The notes under the pieces were generated by a model. The model saw nothing but the letters and a program-made list of their open reading frames with translations. It searched no databases and had not been told where the DNA came from. This document shows positions 34,543 through 43,637 of a DNA stretch of 64,000 nucleotides, piece after piece. Every line of letters begins with the position of its first letter. The stretch's first letter is position 1. A program made the translations under genes and the position numbers. Source of the DNA: Sphingobacterium sp. N143 (GTDB taxonomy: Bacteria > Bacteroidota > Bacteroidia > Sphingobacteriales > Sphingobacteriaceae); contig NZ_JACAIS010000008.1 in the NCBI RefSeq assembly GCF_030325625.1, forward strand, positions 62,001 through 126,000, read 5' to 3'.

Positions 34543-35820
34543 ATGAAACCCGTTTGGAAATTTACTTTAATTGCATCACTTGGAGGTTTTTTGTTTGGTT
34601 TTGAAACTGCCGTTATCTCCGGGGCCGAACAGATCATCCAAAAATTATGGCATCTGGATTCATGGCGCCATGGCCTCACCGTCTCTATTTCGCTTGTAGG
34701 CACTATCCTAGGTGCAATTATCGCAGGTCGCCTGGCCAACAGTTATGGCAGAAAACCAGTGCTTTATGGTATCGCCATACTTTACCTGCTTTCGGCAATC
34801 GGATGCGCCCTGGCTTCGCTATGGGAGATCTTTCTATTCTTTAGATTTTTAGGCGGACTGGCTGTGGGGATAAGCTCTGTCGTAGGGCCTGTATATACTT
34901 CCGAAATTGCACCCGCCAAGGACCGTGGTAAACTTACCGGGACATTTCAGATTATGATTGTAACAGGGATCTTTACCGCTTATTTGACCAATTTTTTATT
35001 TGTTGGACTGGAGACAGGGGCATGGCGTTATATGCTCGGTGTTATGGCTTTGCCAGCCTTGCTCTTCGCGATACTTATCAGACAGATCCCCGAAAGTCCG
35101 CGCTGGCTGGTACAGCGGGGGCTCGCTGAAGAAGCACAAAAGAGTTATGAGCGACTGGGTGAAAATCCGGTAATTGCGGTCACCCATCCACCTGTTTCAT
35201 CCAGCAAGGTGAACTTGTTTCAAAAATGCTATGCGAAACCTATTTTCTTGGCAGTTCTGCTCGCATTCTTTAATCAGATGACGGGGATAAATGCCATTCT
35301 ATATTATGCACCGCGTATCTTTGAAATGGCCGGTTTCAGCGCCGAACTGGCCTATCTCCAACCCATCTTTATTGGCGGGACCAATTTGCTATTTACCTTG
35401 GTGGGCATGAGCATTATTGACCGATATGGTCGTAAGAAATTATTATTAACAGGCGCAGTAGGTATGTTTGTTTTCTTATTGTTGGCCGCTTATGGTTTGA
35501 AAGGTGTTCATGGGGACTTTTTATTACTTTTCATCGTTGGTTTCATTGCTTCATTTGCGCTGTCACAAGGTGCAGTTATCTGGGTATTTTTAGCTGAAAT
35601 TTTTCCCAATGAGGTCCGTGCACAAGGATCGTCATTAGGCAGTACAACACACTGGCTCTTTGCGGCAATTATCTCCTGGATTTTTCCAGTCATTGTAGAA
35701 GGGAGTGTCCTCGGTGGTTTCTATGTATTTCTATTCTATGCACTTATGGTAGTTATATCCTTTATCTTTTTTCTTTTCATGCCTGAAACCAAAGGGAAAT
35801 CATTGGAGGAGATCAGATGA
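34543..35820 (+). CDS. Sugar porter family MFS transporter
   Basis: 425 aa, 12 membrane segments. Sugar-porter signatures: GGFLFGFETAVISGA (TM1), LANSYGRKPVLYGIA after TM2, PESPRWLVQRG after TM6, RYGRKKLLL after TM8, and PETKGKSLEEI at the C-terminus. It imports a mono- or disaccharide with protons. The central loop is shorter than in XylE. Its TGA overlaps the ATG of the GH130-like gene (ATGA), so the pair is translationally coupled and probably handles one glycan product. Confidence 0.94.
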   Translation: MKPVWKFTLIASLGGFLFGFETAVISGAEQIIQKLWHLDSWRHGLTVSISLVGTILGAIIAGRLANSYGRKPVLYGIAILYLLSAIGCALASLWEIFLFFRFLGGLAVGISSVVGPVYTSEIAPAKDRGKLTGTFQIMIVTGIFTAYLTNFLFVGLETGAWRYMLGVMALPALLFAILIRQIPESPRWLVQRGLAEEAQKSYERLGENPVIAVTHPPVSSSKVNLFQKCYAKPIFLAVLLAFFNQMTGINAILYYAPRIFEMAGFSAELAYLQPIFIGGTNLLFTLVGMSIIDRYGRKKLLLTGAVGMFVFLLLAAYGLKGVHGDFLLLFIVGFIASFALSQGAVIWVFLAEIFPNEVRAQGSSLGSTTHWLFAAIISWIFPVIVEGSVLGGFYVFLFYALMVVISFIFFLFMPETKGKSLEEIR

Positions 35821-36998
35821 CAAAATTATACAGGATCATCCCTCTTTGTTATATCATTGCCTGCCTATCCATATGCCATAGTTGCAGCACACAACATATT
35901 GCACATCAAGCAGAGGAATGGGCCATGGGTGGATTTGAACGTCCCAAGGATGTAAATCCAATAATCATTCCAGATAGCAGCACGACATTCTATGATCCCA
36001 TGCAGAAAAAGACGCTTCATTGGGAAGACAACGACACTTTTAATCCAGCTGCCGCTGTTTATGGCGATCGTATTTATGTCCTTTATCGCGCGGAAGACAA
36101 AACAGGGATAAAAATTGGGCATAGAACCTCCCGTCTAGGTTTGGCCAGTAGTACTGATGGCATGCATTTTAACCGGTTTAAGACACCTGTATTCTTTCCT
36201 GATGTGGATAGCCAGCGAGACAACGAATGGCCTGGCGGTACTGAAGATCCACGTGTGGCTGAAACTGCCGCTGGAGATTTCGTCATGTTCTATACGCAAT
36301 GGAACCGAAAAGTTCCCCGCATAGGAGTAGCCATGTCCAGGGATCTCAAGCACTGGACAAAACATGGTCCCATCTTTGGAAAGTCGTCGAAATTGCCACA
36401 GCTCGTAAATAGCCCGCACAAATCGGCTTCCATACTAACCAAGCTTGTTGGTGATAAACAAGTGATCACCAAGGTCAACGGCAAATATTGGTTATACTGG
36501 GGTGAGCATGGGGTATACGGGGCTACTTCAGATAACCTGATCGACTGGGAGCCTGTGCTCGATGAAAATGGCCAGTTGAAAGCTTTTATATCACCTCGTG
36601 AAGGATATTTTGACAGCTCTTTAACCGAATGTGGACCTCCAGCTATCATGACAGCGAAGGGTATCCTACTGCTGTACAATGGGAAAAACCATCCGGAAAA
36701 AGGGGATAAGCGGTTTAATAAAAATACCTATGCCGCAGGACAGGTGCTTTTTGACAAAAATGACCCCGGCAAAGTAATCGATCGGATGGATGTCCCATTT
36801 CTACGTCCAATGGAAGCTTTTGAAAAGAGTGGCCAGTATATTGACGGGACAGTCTTTATTGAAGGACTGGTATATTTTAAAAAGAAATGGTTCCTATATT
36901 ATGGTTGTGCCGATTCGAAAGTTGCTGTTGCTGTTTTTGATCCCCAAAAACCAAGTTCCTTTGATCCTTTGCCGATAAAAGATAGGAGCTTGAAATAG
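35817..36998 (+). CDS. GH130/GH43-like glycoside hydrolase or phosphorylase lipoprotein
   Basis: 393 aa. The lipoprotein signal ends CHSCSTQH. The five-bladed propeller pattern is visible: TFNPAAAVYGDRIYVLYRAE, SRLGLASSTDGMHF, GGTEDPRVAETAAGDFVMFY and GVAMSRDLKHWTKHG. The G-x-EDPR motif with NPA near the start is characteristic of GH130 (beta-mannoside phosphorylases and mannosidases) more than of GH43. A lipid anchor means it acts in the periplasm or at the cell surface, where hydrolysis is more plausible than phosphorolysis. Overlap with the sugar porter gene suggests the porter imports its product. Confidence 0.85.
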   Translation: MTKLYRIIPLCYIIACLSICHSCSTQHIAHQAEEWAMGGFERPKDVNPIIIPDSSTTFYDPMQKKTLHWEDNDTFNPAAAVYGDRIYVLYRAEDKTGIKIGHRTSRLGLASSTDGMHFNRFKTPVFFPDVDSQRDNEWPGGTEDPRVAETAAGDFVMFYTQWNRKVPRIGVAMSRDLKHWTKHGPIFGKSSKLPQLVNSPHKSASILTKLVGDKQVITKVNGKYWLYWGEHGVYGATSDNLIDWEPVLDENGQLKAFISPREGYFDSSLTECGPPAIMTAKGILLLYNGKNHPEKGDKRFNKNTYAAGQVLFDKNDPGKVIDRMDVPFLRPMEAFEKSGQYIDGTVFIEGLVYFKKKWFLYYGCADSKVAVAVFDPQKPSSFDPLPIKDRSLK

Positions 36999-37028
36999 TT
37001 GAAGGACAATAACTAAAATCATAAAAAA

Positions 37029-37058
37029 AAGGCAAATCCAGATCTGGATTTGCCTTTG
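37029..37058 (-). terminator. Terminator of tRNA-His, near-perfect palindrome
   Basis: AGGCAAATCCAGA on one side mirrors TCTGGATTTGCCT with almost no loop; on the minus strand it is followed by a run of eight T. It ends the tRNA transcript and may also stop readthrough from the plus strand. Confidence 0.82.
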
Positions 37059-37133
37059 GGTAAGTAATCGGGCTCGAACCGACGACCCCTAGAACCACAA
37101 TCTAGTGCTCTAACCAACTGAGCTATACCTACC
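37059..37133 (-). tRNA. tRNA-His (anticodon GTG)
   Basis: All arms pair on the minus strand: acceptor GTAGGTA with TACTTAC, D arm AGCTCAGTTGGTTAGAGC, anticodon arm CTAGA-TTGTGGT-TCTAG with anticodon GTG (complement at 37096-37098), T arm GTCGG-TTCGAGC-CCGAT. An extra 5' G faces C73, the G-1:C73 pair that identifies tRNA-His. CCA is not encoded (CAA follows). Confidence 0.97.
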
Positions 37134-37148
37134 GTGATTTTGATGATA

Positions 37149-37180
37149 CAAAAGTACGATTATACCCTGTTTCCTCCAAA
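37149..37180 (-). promoter_or_regulatory. Promoter of tRNA-His
   Basis: On the minus strand: TTTG (37177-37180), 20-bp spacer, TACTTTTG (37149-37156), exact consensus, 15 bp before the tRNA 5' end. Confidence 0.78.
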
Positions 37181-37327
37181 TATTTGCAGTAAAAAAAGTA
37201 GCGGTTTGAGGCAACTCAGTGAAGATTAGTTTATTAAAATTTAATAAAAAATTGCCTATTATTGACTTTATGGCTGATTTGACAAAAAAGATACCTGGGC
37301 GTACTGATCAAGTCCTGCGCATAGATA

Positions 37328-37364
37328 AAAAAAGCGATTTCCCTCAACCGGAAATCGCTTTTTT
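37328..37364. terminator. Terminator of htpG
   Basis: GCGATTTCC (37334-37342) pairs with GGAAATCGC (37350-37358), flanked by A6 and T6, so it works on both strands. It lies 17 bp after the htpG stop. Confidence 0.85.
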
Positions 37365-37381
37365 ATTAGGAAAGAAACTGC

Positions 37382-39271
37382 CTAGATCATCTCCACGCTT
37401 CTTTTCACGAAAGATGTCAGATCTGCTCCGGATAACAATCCTCTTGATAAAAGAGCGAGATCGAAGGCCTGTTTGGCCAATTTCGAGCCCTCTTCTTCTG
37501 AAGCAGAGAGGATTCTCTTGATCAATGGATGGTTACCATTGACAGTGACTTTGTAATTGTCCGGCAAAGAGCCATAGAAGTTCATGCCACCACCCGTTTT
37601 GGCCATGTCTTTCATACGGCGCATAAATTCATCAATTGTGACTGACACAGGTAAATCACCTTCCTGGAGCGCATCTACTTCAACTTTCATATCCTGACGC
37701 GCTATCGCTTTTTCAAATACCGCCAATGCCTTTTTTGATTCATCTTCAGAAAGAACCAAGGCTACTTGCTCATCTTTCTGAATAAGCTTATCGATCACGT
37801 CCGCATCCACGCGCTTCAGTTGCACCTTTTCACCTCCTTTTTGTTCCAAATAAGCCGCAAAGTGTGTATCAAGTGGTCCATCAAGCACCAACACATCATA
37901 GCCTTTATTCAATGCGGTCTGGATAAAACCATCTTGTTGAGCTGCGTCGTGTGTATAGAGATAAACGATGTTTCCATCTTTATCAGCTTGGATGTCTTTT
38001 ACTTTCTCGTAATATTCCTGAATAGTAAAACTTTGATTGCCCGTATTTTTTACCAAGCAGAAATCATTTGCTTTCTCGGCAAACTTCTCATCACTCAACA
38101 TGCCATATTTGATGAACAGTCCGATGTCAGTCCATTTTTCCTCAAAACCCTTACGGTCAGTTTTGAATATCTCATTGAGTTTATCAGCAACCTTTTTGGT
38201 GATATAGCTATTGATTTTTTTAACATTGCTGTCGGCCTGCAAGAATGAACGGGACACATTTAATGGAATATCCGGTGAGTCGATGACCCCATGCAGCAGC
38301 ATTAAAAATTCCGGTACGATATCTTTTACTTCATCCGTAATAAATACCTGTCTGGAATAGAGTTTGATTTTGTTGCGTTGGATTTCCAGCTCATTCTTGA
38401 CTTTAGGGAAGTACAGGATACCAGTCAGATTAAAAGGGTAGTCCACATTGAGATGAATCCAGAACAATGGTTCATCCATTGAATAAGGGTACAACTCCCG
38501 GTAAAATGCCAAATAATCTTCATCTTTCAATTCAGATGGCGCCTTTGTCCATGCAGGATTTGTGTTGTTGATCATATTGTCAACCTCTACAGACTTATAT
38601 TTTGGCTTGCCTTCTTCATCTTCACCATCCGGTTCAGAACTCGTTTTGGTACCAAAACGGATCGGAATAGGCAAGAATTTGGCATATTTATCCAAAATTT
38701 CCTGCAGCTTGGCTTGACTTAGAAATTCCGTTGAATCATCATTGACATGTAAGATCACGTCTGTACCACGGGAGGTCCTGGTACCCGTGGAGATTTCGTA
38801 AGAGGTACTACCGTCACAGGTCCAATGTGCAGGTTCAGCACCTTCCTGATAGGATAAAGATTGAATCTCAACCGTGTCAGCAACCATAAATGCGGAGTAG
38901 AATCCTAATCCAAAGCGGCCGATGATCTCATTCGCATCATTGGCTTCCTTAAATTTCTCCATAAATTCCGTGGCTCCCGAGAATGCGATTTGATTAATAT
39001 ATTTTTTTATCTCTTCCGCCGTCATACCGATACCATTATCCGAAATGGTAATTGTTTTGGCGTTCTCATCAAATTTTACATCAACGGTCAAATCACCTGT
39101 TTCGCCACTGTATTGACCCAATGAGGCCAAACGTTTAATTTTTTGTGATGCGTCAACTGCGTTAGATACCAGCTCACGTAAGAAAATCTCATTATCTGAG
39201 TATAAGAATTTTTTGATGACGGGAAATATGTTCTCCGTGTGGATTGAAATACTACCTTTTTCTGGATTCAT
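37382..39271 (-). CDS. htpG: Molecular chaperone HtpG (bacterial Hsp90)
   Basis: 629 aa, normal length. The N-terminal GHKL ATPase domain has FLRELVSNAVDASQKIK, ITISDNGIGMT and GRFGLGFYSAFMVAD. The middle domain includes GVIDSPDIPLNVSRSFLQ, the conserved segment contacting ATP phosphate. The C-terminal part dimerises. A promoter of the Bacteroidota type lies upstream (minus strand TACCTTTG at 39336-39343, TTG 21 bp before it), with a leader of about 60 nt. It is a single-gene unit with its own terminator. Confidence 0.98.
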   Translation of the reverse strand: MNPEKGSISIHTENIFPVIKKFLYSDNEIFLRELVSNAVDASQKIKRLASLGQYSGETGDLTVDVKFDENAKTITISDNGIGMTAEEIKKYINQIAFSGATEFMEKFKEANDANEIIGRFGLGFYSAFMVADTVEIQSLSYQEGAEPAHWTCDGSTSYEISTGTRTSRGTDVILHVNDDSTEFLSQAKLQEILDKYAKFLPIPIRFGTKTSSEPDGEDEEGKPKYKSVEVDNMINNTNPAWTKAPSELKDEDYLAFYRELYPYSMDEPLFWIHLNVDYPFNLTGILYFPKVKNELEIQRNKIKLYSRQVFITDEVKDIVPEFLMLLHGVIDSPDIPLNVSRSFLQADSNVKKINSYITKKVADKLNEIFKTDRKGFEEKWTDIGLFIKYGMLSDEKFAEKANDFCLVKNTGNQSFTIQEYYEKVKDIQADKDGNIVYLYTHDAAQQDGFIQTALNKGYDVLVLDGPLDTHFAAYLEQKGGEKVQLKRVDADVIDKLIQKDEQVALVLSEDESKKALAVFEKAIARQDMKVEVDALQEGDLPVSVTIDEFMRRMKDMAKTGGGMNFYGSLPDNYKVTVNGNHPLIKRILSASEEEGSKLAKQAFDLALLSRGLLSGADLTSFVKRSVEMI

Positions 39272-39335
39272 AATTTGTATGTCGATATTTTATTTTTAAT
39301 ATTTAGGACATCAAAGAACAATCCTTGTTCCAAAC

Positions 39336-39367
39336 CAAAGGTATAGGACAGGATGGCAGAAACTCAA
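39336..39367 (-). promoter_or_regulatory. Promoter of htpG
   Basis: Minus strand TACCTTTG (39336-39343) preceded at 21 bp by TTG (39365-39367). Confidence 0.55.
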
Positions 39368-39470
39368 TCATTTTGTCATAGATAAGTAAGTTCCGGAAAA
39401 AGAAGAGTAATAGGTCCTGTCAAAATATCCCTCCGTCTCACAGAAGGTGGTTGCTAATAGCGGAATTGAT

Positions 39471-40034
39471 TCAATTCAATTCGGGACTTTTCGGAAAGTT
39501 GGCAACATGTGTATATTTAGGACCAAGCCCAATAATAGCCTCTTTCCAAAGCAATTCACCATTGTCTTCAAATACAAGCTGATGATGATACTTATTTTGC
39601 ACGGCCCAACTGTTTTCTTTGATTTCATTCGCCAATTGCTCACTGGACCAGCCAGAATATCCAACGAAAAATTTAATCTCCTCAGATTGGATTTTGTTGG
39701 ATTGAATCGCATCTAATAAGCGCTCTTCATCACCACCAAAGTAAATACCTGGCGCAACTTCTTCGCCACTTAGTAAGAGATCAAAGCGGTTGTGCACAAA
39801 AAATAAACTTTCCTGTGCCACGGGTCCGCCTAAATAGACGGGAAACTTGCATGTAGGAATCGACTCCAACAACTGCCCGATATGCACATTCGTCTTATTA
39901 TTCAATACAAAACCTAAACTGCCCTCACTGTTGTGATCGCATAATAATATGACTGACCTTAAAAATCGTGGATCCAACATAAATGGCTCAGAGATCAGCA
40001 AACTTCCTTTTTGTGGGTCTAATTCGTTAAACAT
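39471..40034 (-). CDS. YqgE/AlgH family protein
   Basis: 187 aa. Family features: PQKGSLLISEPFMLDPRFLR, VILLCDHNSEGSLGFVLN, VYLGGPVAQESLFFVH, FFVGYSGWSSEQLANEI and a C-terminal Trp-x-Ala-like end. The protein is soluble; the role is unresolved despite the AlgH name (in Pseudomonas it was linked to alginate regulation). In Bacteroidota it often sits near pdxH, as here, 154 bp away and divergent. Confidence 0.93.
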   Translation of the reverse strand: MFNELDPQKGSLLISEPFMLDPRFLRSVILLCDHNSEGSLGFVLNNKTNVHIGQLLESIPTCKFPVYLGGPVAQESLFFVHNRFDLLLSGEEVAPGIYFGGDEERLLDAIQSNKIQSEEIKFFVGYSGWSSEQLANEIKENSWAVQNKYHHQLVFEDNGELLWKEAIIGLGPKYTHVANFPKSPELN

Positions 40035-40188
40035 ATCTGGCTAAATTTAATTAATATTGAATTTATTGCTGTACTTATTTAACCTATGCGAGATTTGTGC
40101 CAAAAAAAAGGATTTTGTCAATTTCTACTAAGTTTATAGAGAAAAAGCAATCATTTTAGTAAGTTTGTGGATATAAAAACAGGTTTAT

Positions 40189-40842
40189 ATGTCCATTCAA
40201 CATAAAGATATTGCAGCCATCAGACAGGATTATGTATTGGGTAACCTATCTGCGTCTGATGTGGATAATGATCCCATCCGGCAATTTAAAAAATGGTTTG
40301 ATGAAGCCATCCACAGTGAAGTTATCGAGCCCAATGCCATGGTGTTGTCCACCGTATCTTCCCATCATCTTCCATCCTCACGAATTGTCCTCTTAAAAGA
40401 TATTTCGGATGAAGGCTTGGTATTTTTTACCAATTATGAGAGCCGCAAAGGCGACGATATGAAAGAAAATCCCCATGTGGCACTTTTATTTTTCTGGCCT
40501 GAGCTGCAACGTCAGATCCGTATTGAAGGTATGATCGAGTTTACAAATCAGGCCGATTCAGACGAATATTTTCAATCACGCCCGAAAGCCAGCCGCATTG
40601 GGGCCATTGCATCTCCGCAAAGCCGGGAAATTCCAAACCGGGACTTTTTGGAAACCAGGGTAGAAGAGCTGTCGGACCAATATAAGGACAGTGATGTGGT
40701 ACCAAGACCCGAACATTGGGGGGGCTATTTATTAAAACCTATTTATTTTGAGTTTTGGCAGGGTCGCGCAAGCCGACTTCACGATCGTATTGTATATAAG
40801 AAAGTTTCAGACTCATGGAGAATTACACGTCTAGCACCATAA
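40189..40842 (+). CDS. pdxH: Pyridoxamine/pyridoxine 5'-phosphate oxidase
   Basis: 217 aa, normal length. FMN- and substrate-binding motifs are present: SSRIVLLKDISDEGLVFFTN, SRKGDDMKENPHVALLFFWP, RQIRIEGMIE, the SRIGAIASPQS segment and the C-terminal signature FEFWQGRASRLHDRI. It makes pyridoxal 5'-phosphate in the last step of vitamin B6 synthesis. It is directly followed (1 bp) by nuoC and then nuoD, forming one operon with no obvious metabolic link. Confidence 0.97.
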   Translation: MSIQHKDIAAIRQDYVLGNLSASDVDNDPIRQFKKWFDEAIHSEVIEPNAMVLSTVSSHHLPSSRIVLLKDISDEGLVFFTNYESRKGDDMKENPHVALLFFWPELQRQIRIEGMIEFTNQADSDEYFQSRPKASRIGAIASPQSREIPNRDFLETRVEELSDQYKDSDVVPRPEHWGGYLLKPIYFEFWQGRASRLHDRIVYKKVSDSWRITRLAP

Positions 40843-40843
40843 C

Positions 40844-41332
40844 ATGACATTTGACGAAATTAAATCAAGACTTATTTCCGTATTTGGGACAGAGCTGATC
40901 CGCAAAGAAGAACACTCAGGCTTACAGCCAGCCATTGTTATTGCCAAGGATCACTTAATTTCAGTGTGCACCTTTCTAAGGGATACCGAGCAACTATACT
41001 TCGACTTTTTGAGCAATTTGACCGCTGTGGACTATGAAGACCATTTTACAATCGTATACCACCTGAGTTCATTGCCTTATCAACATAACTTGGTACTAAA
41101 AGTTGAGCTGGAAGCTAACCGATCTTTGGACGAGCTACCTGAAATCCCTTCGATAGCCTCCATATGGCGCACGGCAGATTGGCACGAGAGAGAAGCTTTC
41201 GATCTCATGGGAATCTATTTTGATGGACATCCAGACCTCAGAAGAATTCTGCTGCCTGATGATTGGCAGGGCTATCCCTTGCGCAAGGACTATCAAGAAG
41301 CTGAAAAGTATCATGGTATCAATATTAAGTGA
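40844..41332 (+). CDS. nuoC: NADH-quinone oxidoreductase subunit C
   Basis: 162 aa. The 30-kDa subunit signature is intact: [20 protein letters not shown], then [18 protein letters not shown]. It belongs to the peripheral arm of complex I. It starts 1 bp after pdxH and its stop overlaps the nuoD start (GTGA). The nuoA and nuoB genes that normally come directly before it are absent here. Confidence 0.96.
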   Translation: MTFDEIKSRLISVFGTELIRKEEHSGLQPAIVIAKDHLISVCTFLRDTEQLYFDFLSNLTAVDYEDHFTIVYHLSSLPYQHNLVLKVELEANRSLDELPEIPSIASIWRTADWHEREAFDLMGIYFDGHPDLRRILLPDDWQGYPLRKDYQEAEKYHGINIK

Positions 41333-42534
41333 CCGATATGGCTAATCCGAAATATAATGCGGCGTTAGACCGTTATGAAAAACATCTGACAGAGATTTCA
41401 AGTCAGGAAATGGTGCTGAACATGGGACCACAGCACCCTTCGACACATGGTGTGTTGAGATTACAATTGATTACTGATGGGGAAATTGTCAAAGAGGTCG
41501 TCCCGCATCTTGGATATCTGCACCGTTGTTTTGACAAACATGCCGAATCCCTGAATTATGGGAAGACCATTCCTTTTACTGACCGCTTGGATTACCTGGC
41601 TTCTATGAATAATAGCCATGCTTTTGTCATGGGCGTGGAGCGCATGTTGGGCATTGACCATAAGATCCCCAAAAGAATAGAGTACATACGTGTCCTGGTC
41701 TGTGAGCTTAATCGCATCGCTTCACATCTCATCGCTATCGGTACCTATGGGATCGATATTGGGGCCACAACACCCTTTCTCTGGTGTTTTAGAGATCGTG
41801 AGCATATTATGAATATGCTGGAGTGGGCCTCGGGTTCGCGGATGCTCTACAATTATATCTGGGTCGGAGGTTTATTCTATGATCTTCCTGTCGGTTTTGA
41901 GGGCCGGTGTGCTGAATTTATTACCTATTTTAAGCCCAAGTTGGTCGAACTGGATGAAATCTTGACACAGAACCAAATCTTTATTTCCCGAACGTCAAAT
42001 ATCGGTGTTCTACCGGCTGACGTGGCGATCAATTATGGGGTTTCAGGCCCTATGCTGCGGGCATCAGGCATAAAGTGTGACCTGAGACGCATCGATGGGT
42101 ATTCTGTTTATCCGGAGATTGATTTTGATATTCCCACAGGTACGGGAGCAATGGGGACTGTCGGTGATTGCTGGGATCGCTACAAGGTTCGTGTTGATGA
42201 GGTGAAAGAATCCGTGCGGATTGTGGAGCAGTGCCTGGAACGGCTCCAAAAAGATTTCCAACGTACGCCGGACTTTGATCCACGTGCTTTAGTGCCTAAA
42301 AAAGTTAACCTAAAGGCGCAAGATTATTATATACGCGCCGAAAACCCGAAAGGAGAGCTTGGCTTTTACTTTGTCACAAAAGAAAAATCAGATATCCCAT
42401 TACGCGTAAAATCAAGAGGACCGAGCTTCAATAACCTCTCCGTTATTTCTGAACTGGGCAAAGGGGTGCTCATCGCCGATCTGATAGCCATTTTGGGCTC
42501 TATTGATATCGTATTAGGGGAGGTTGACCGTTAG
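41329..42534 (+). CDS. nuoD: NADH-quinone oxidoreductase subunit D
   Basis: 401 aa, the 49-kDa quinone-site subunit. Conserved parts: [14 protein letters not shown] (with the quinone-site His), [32 protein letters not shown], and the end [15 protein letters not shown] 41329 overlaps the nuoC stop; ATG 41338 is the alternative. nuoE to nuoN do not follow. A short RNA-like unit and a glycosyltransferase gene come next. Confidence 0.97.
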   Translation: MTDMANPKYNAALDRYEKHLTEISSQEMVLNMGPQHPSTHGVLRLQLITDGEIVKEVVPHLGYLHRCFDKHAESLNYGKTIPFTDRLDYLASMNNSHAFVMGVERMLGIDHKIPKRIEYIRVLVCELNRIASHLIAIGTYGIDIGATTPFLWCFRDREHIMNMLEWASGSRMLYNYIWVGGLFYDLPVGFEGRCAEFITYFKPKLVELDEILTQNQIFISRTSNIGVLPADVAINYGVSGPMLRASGIKCDLRRIDGYSVYPEIDFDIPTGTGAMGTVGDCWDRYKVRVDEVKESVRIVEQCLERLQKDFQRTPDFDPRALVPKKVNLKAQDYYIRAENPKGELGFYFVTKEKSDIPLRVKSRGPSFNNLSVISELGKGVLIADLIAILGSIDIVLGEVDR

Positions 42535-42621
42535 TTTGCAGTAGTATGCATATTCTACAAACGTTTTAGCAAAATAAAAGACTAATTGTATTGAAAATGT
42601 TGCATGAAAACGCAGATAAAT

Positions 42622-42653
42622 TTGCACATGTAAGCAATATTCATCATATTTGC
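42622..42653 (+). promoter_or_regulatory. Promoter of a short transcript after nuoD
   Basis: TTTG (42622-42625), 20 bp, CATATTTG (42646-42653), one mismatch to TAnnTTTG. It lies about 35 bp before a terminator hairpin. Confidence 0.55.
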
Positions 42654-42659
42654 AGTCTC

Positions 42660-42720
42660 ATAATTTAAGTTTATAATTGGTTAATGAAAGCTCGTTACTC
42701 CCATAGTAACGGGCTTTTCT
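42660..42720 (+). ncRNA. Candidate small RNA or attenuated leader of about 60 nt
   Basis: The expected start, about 7 bp after CATATTTG, is near 42660. The transcript would end at the terminator 42687-42720. It holds no ORF above a few codons. It could be a small RNA, or a leader whose terminator controls the glycosyltransferase-ruvB genes downstream. No Rfam family is recognised. Confidence 0.35.
42687..42720 (+). terminator. Intrinsic terminator between nuoD and the glycosyltransferase gene
   Basis: AAAGCTCGTTAC (42687-42698), loop of 7 nt, GTAACGGGCTTTT, with one T/G bulge-type mismatch, then CTT. Confidence 0.75.
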
Positions 42721-42888
42721 TCATAAAGTGGGAGCCGTTTTACAGCAGTAAAGCTGTTGTTCGATTGAAGTTGAAGCACTTATCGCCATAAAATCACTAA
42801 AGTACTGCCACGGCCGTAGAATTCATCGAATTCCTGCTATGGATTTAGCCTTAAATTGTTACCTTTACTGGTCTTAAATAAAAGAAAA

Positions 42889-43629
42889 GTGACCGATAGT
42901 TTAGTTATCATTCCGACATATAACGAGAAGGAAAATATTGAAAAAATCATTCGCACAGTTTTTTCCTTATCCTATGCATTTGATATTTTGATCGTGGATG
43001 ATGGTTCCCCGGATGGAACCGCCGATATTGTCAAAGGTCTCCAGCGAGATGAATTTCAGGGGCGGCTGTTTCTGGAAGAACGAAGAGGTAAACTGGGCTT
43101 GGGTACCGCTTATATCCATGGGTTTAAATGGGCTTTGACGATGAGCCACTACCAGTACATTTTTGAAATGGATGCCGATTTCAGTCATAATCCAGCAGAC
43201 CTGATCCGTTTGCGGCAAGCCTGTGTGGATGGCGCTGACATGAGCATTGGATCACGTTATATCAAAGGTGTCAACGTAGTCAACTGGCCAATGAGCAGGG
43301 TGCTGATGTCCTATTTTGCTTCGGTCTATGTCAGGCTCATTACGGGTATAAATATCCAGGATGCAACGGCAGGTTTCGTTTGTTTTACACGGGATGTACT
43401 ACAAACGATTCCACTAGATAAAATCAAATTTGTGGGCTATGCCTTTCAGATTGAGATGAAATTTACGGCAATACAATATGGCTTCGACGTGGTGGAAGTA
43501 CCGATCATATTTACGGACAGAACGGAAGGGACATCAAAAATGAGTACCAGTATCTTTAAAGAAGCTTTCTTTGGTGTCATTCAACTGAAATTGGGAAGTA
43601 TCGGAAAAAGTTATAAAAGAAATCAATAA
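42889..43629 (+). CDS. Polyprenol-phosphate mannosyltransferase-like GT2 (dolichol-phosphate mannose synthase family)
   Basis: 246 aa from GTG 42889; an in-frame TTG at 42856 gives an unlikely extension. GT2 motifs: [49 protein letters not shown] and [13 protein letters not shown], matching DPM1-type synthases, including [10 protein letters not shown] in the acceptor region. There is no C-terminal membrane pair, so it is a soluble DPM1-like enzyme attached to the membrane by its lipid substrate. It transfers a hexose from a nucleotide sugar to a polyprenyl phosphate for surface glycosylation. ruvB follows 8 bp later. Confidence 0.92.
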   Translation: MTDSLVIIPTYNEKENIEKIIRTVFSLSYAFDILIVDDGSPDGTADIVKGLQRDEFQGRLFLEERRGKLGLGTAYIHGFKWALTMSHYQYIFEMDADFSHNPADLIRLRQACVDGADMSIGSRYIKGVNVVNWPMSRVLMSYFASVYVRLITGINIQDATAGFVCFTRDVLQTIPLDKIKFVGYAFQIEMKFTAIQYGFDVVEVPIIFTDRTEGTSKMSTSIFKEAFFGVIQLKLGSIGKSYKRNQ

Positions 43630-43637
43630 ATTGGGCT

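Larger units (their letters stand above)
42535..42888. other. Spacer after nuoD holding a short promoter-terminator unit
   Basis: 354 bp without a protein gene. The first 185 bp contain a perfect-spacing promoter and a terminator about 35 bp later (separate entries). The rest carries no visible signal except an A-rich ribosome site before GTG 42889. Confidence 0.6.

Noticed and set aside
37766-38248. 160-codon plus-strand ORF inside htpG
   Set aside because: Antisense to conserved Hsp90 sequence; Ile/Phe-rich composition typical of shadow frames.
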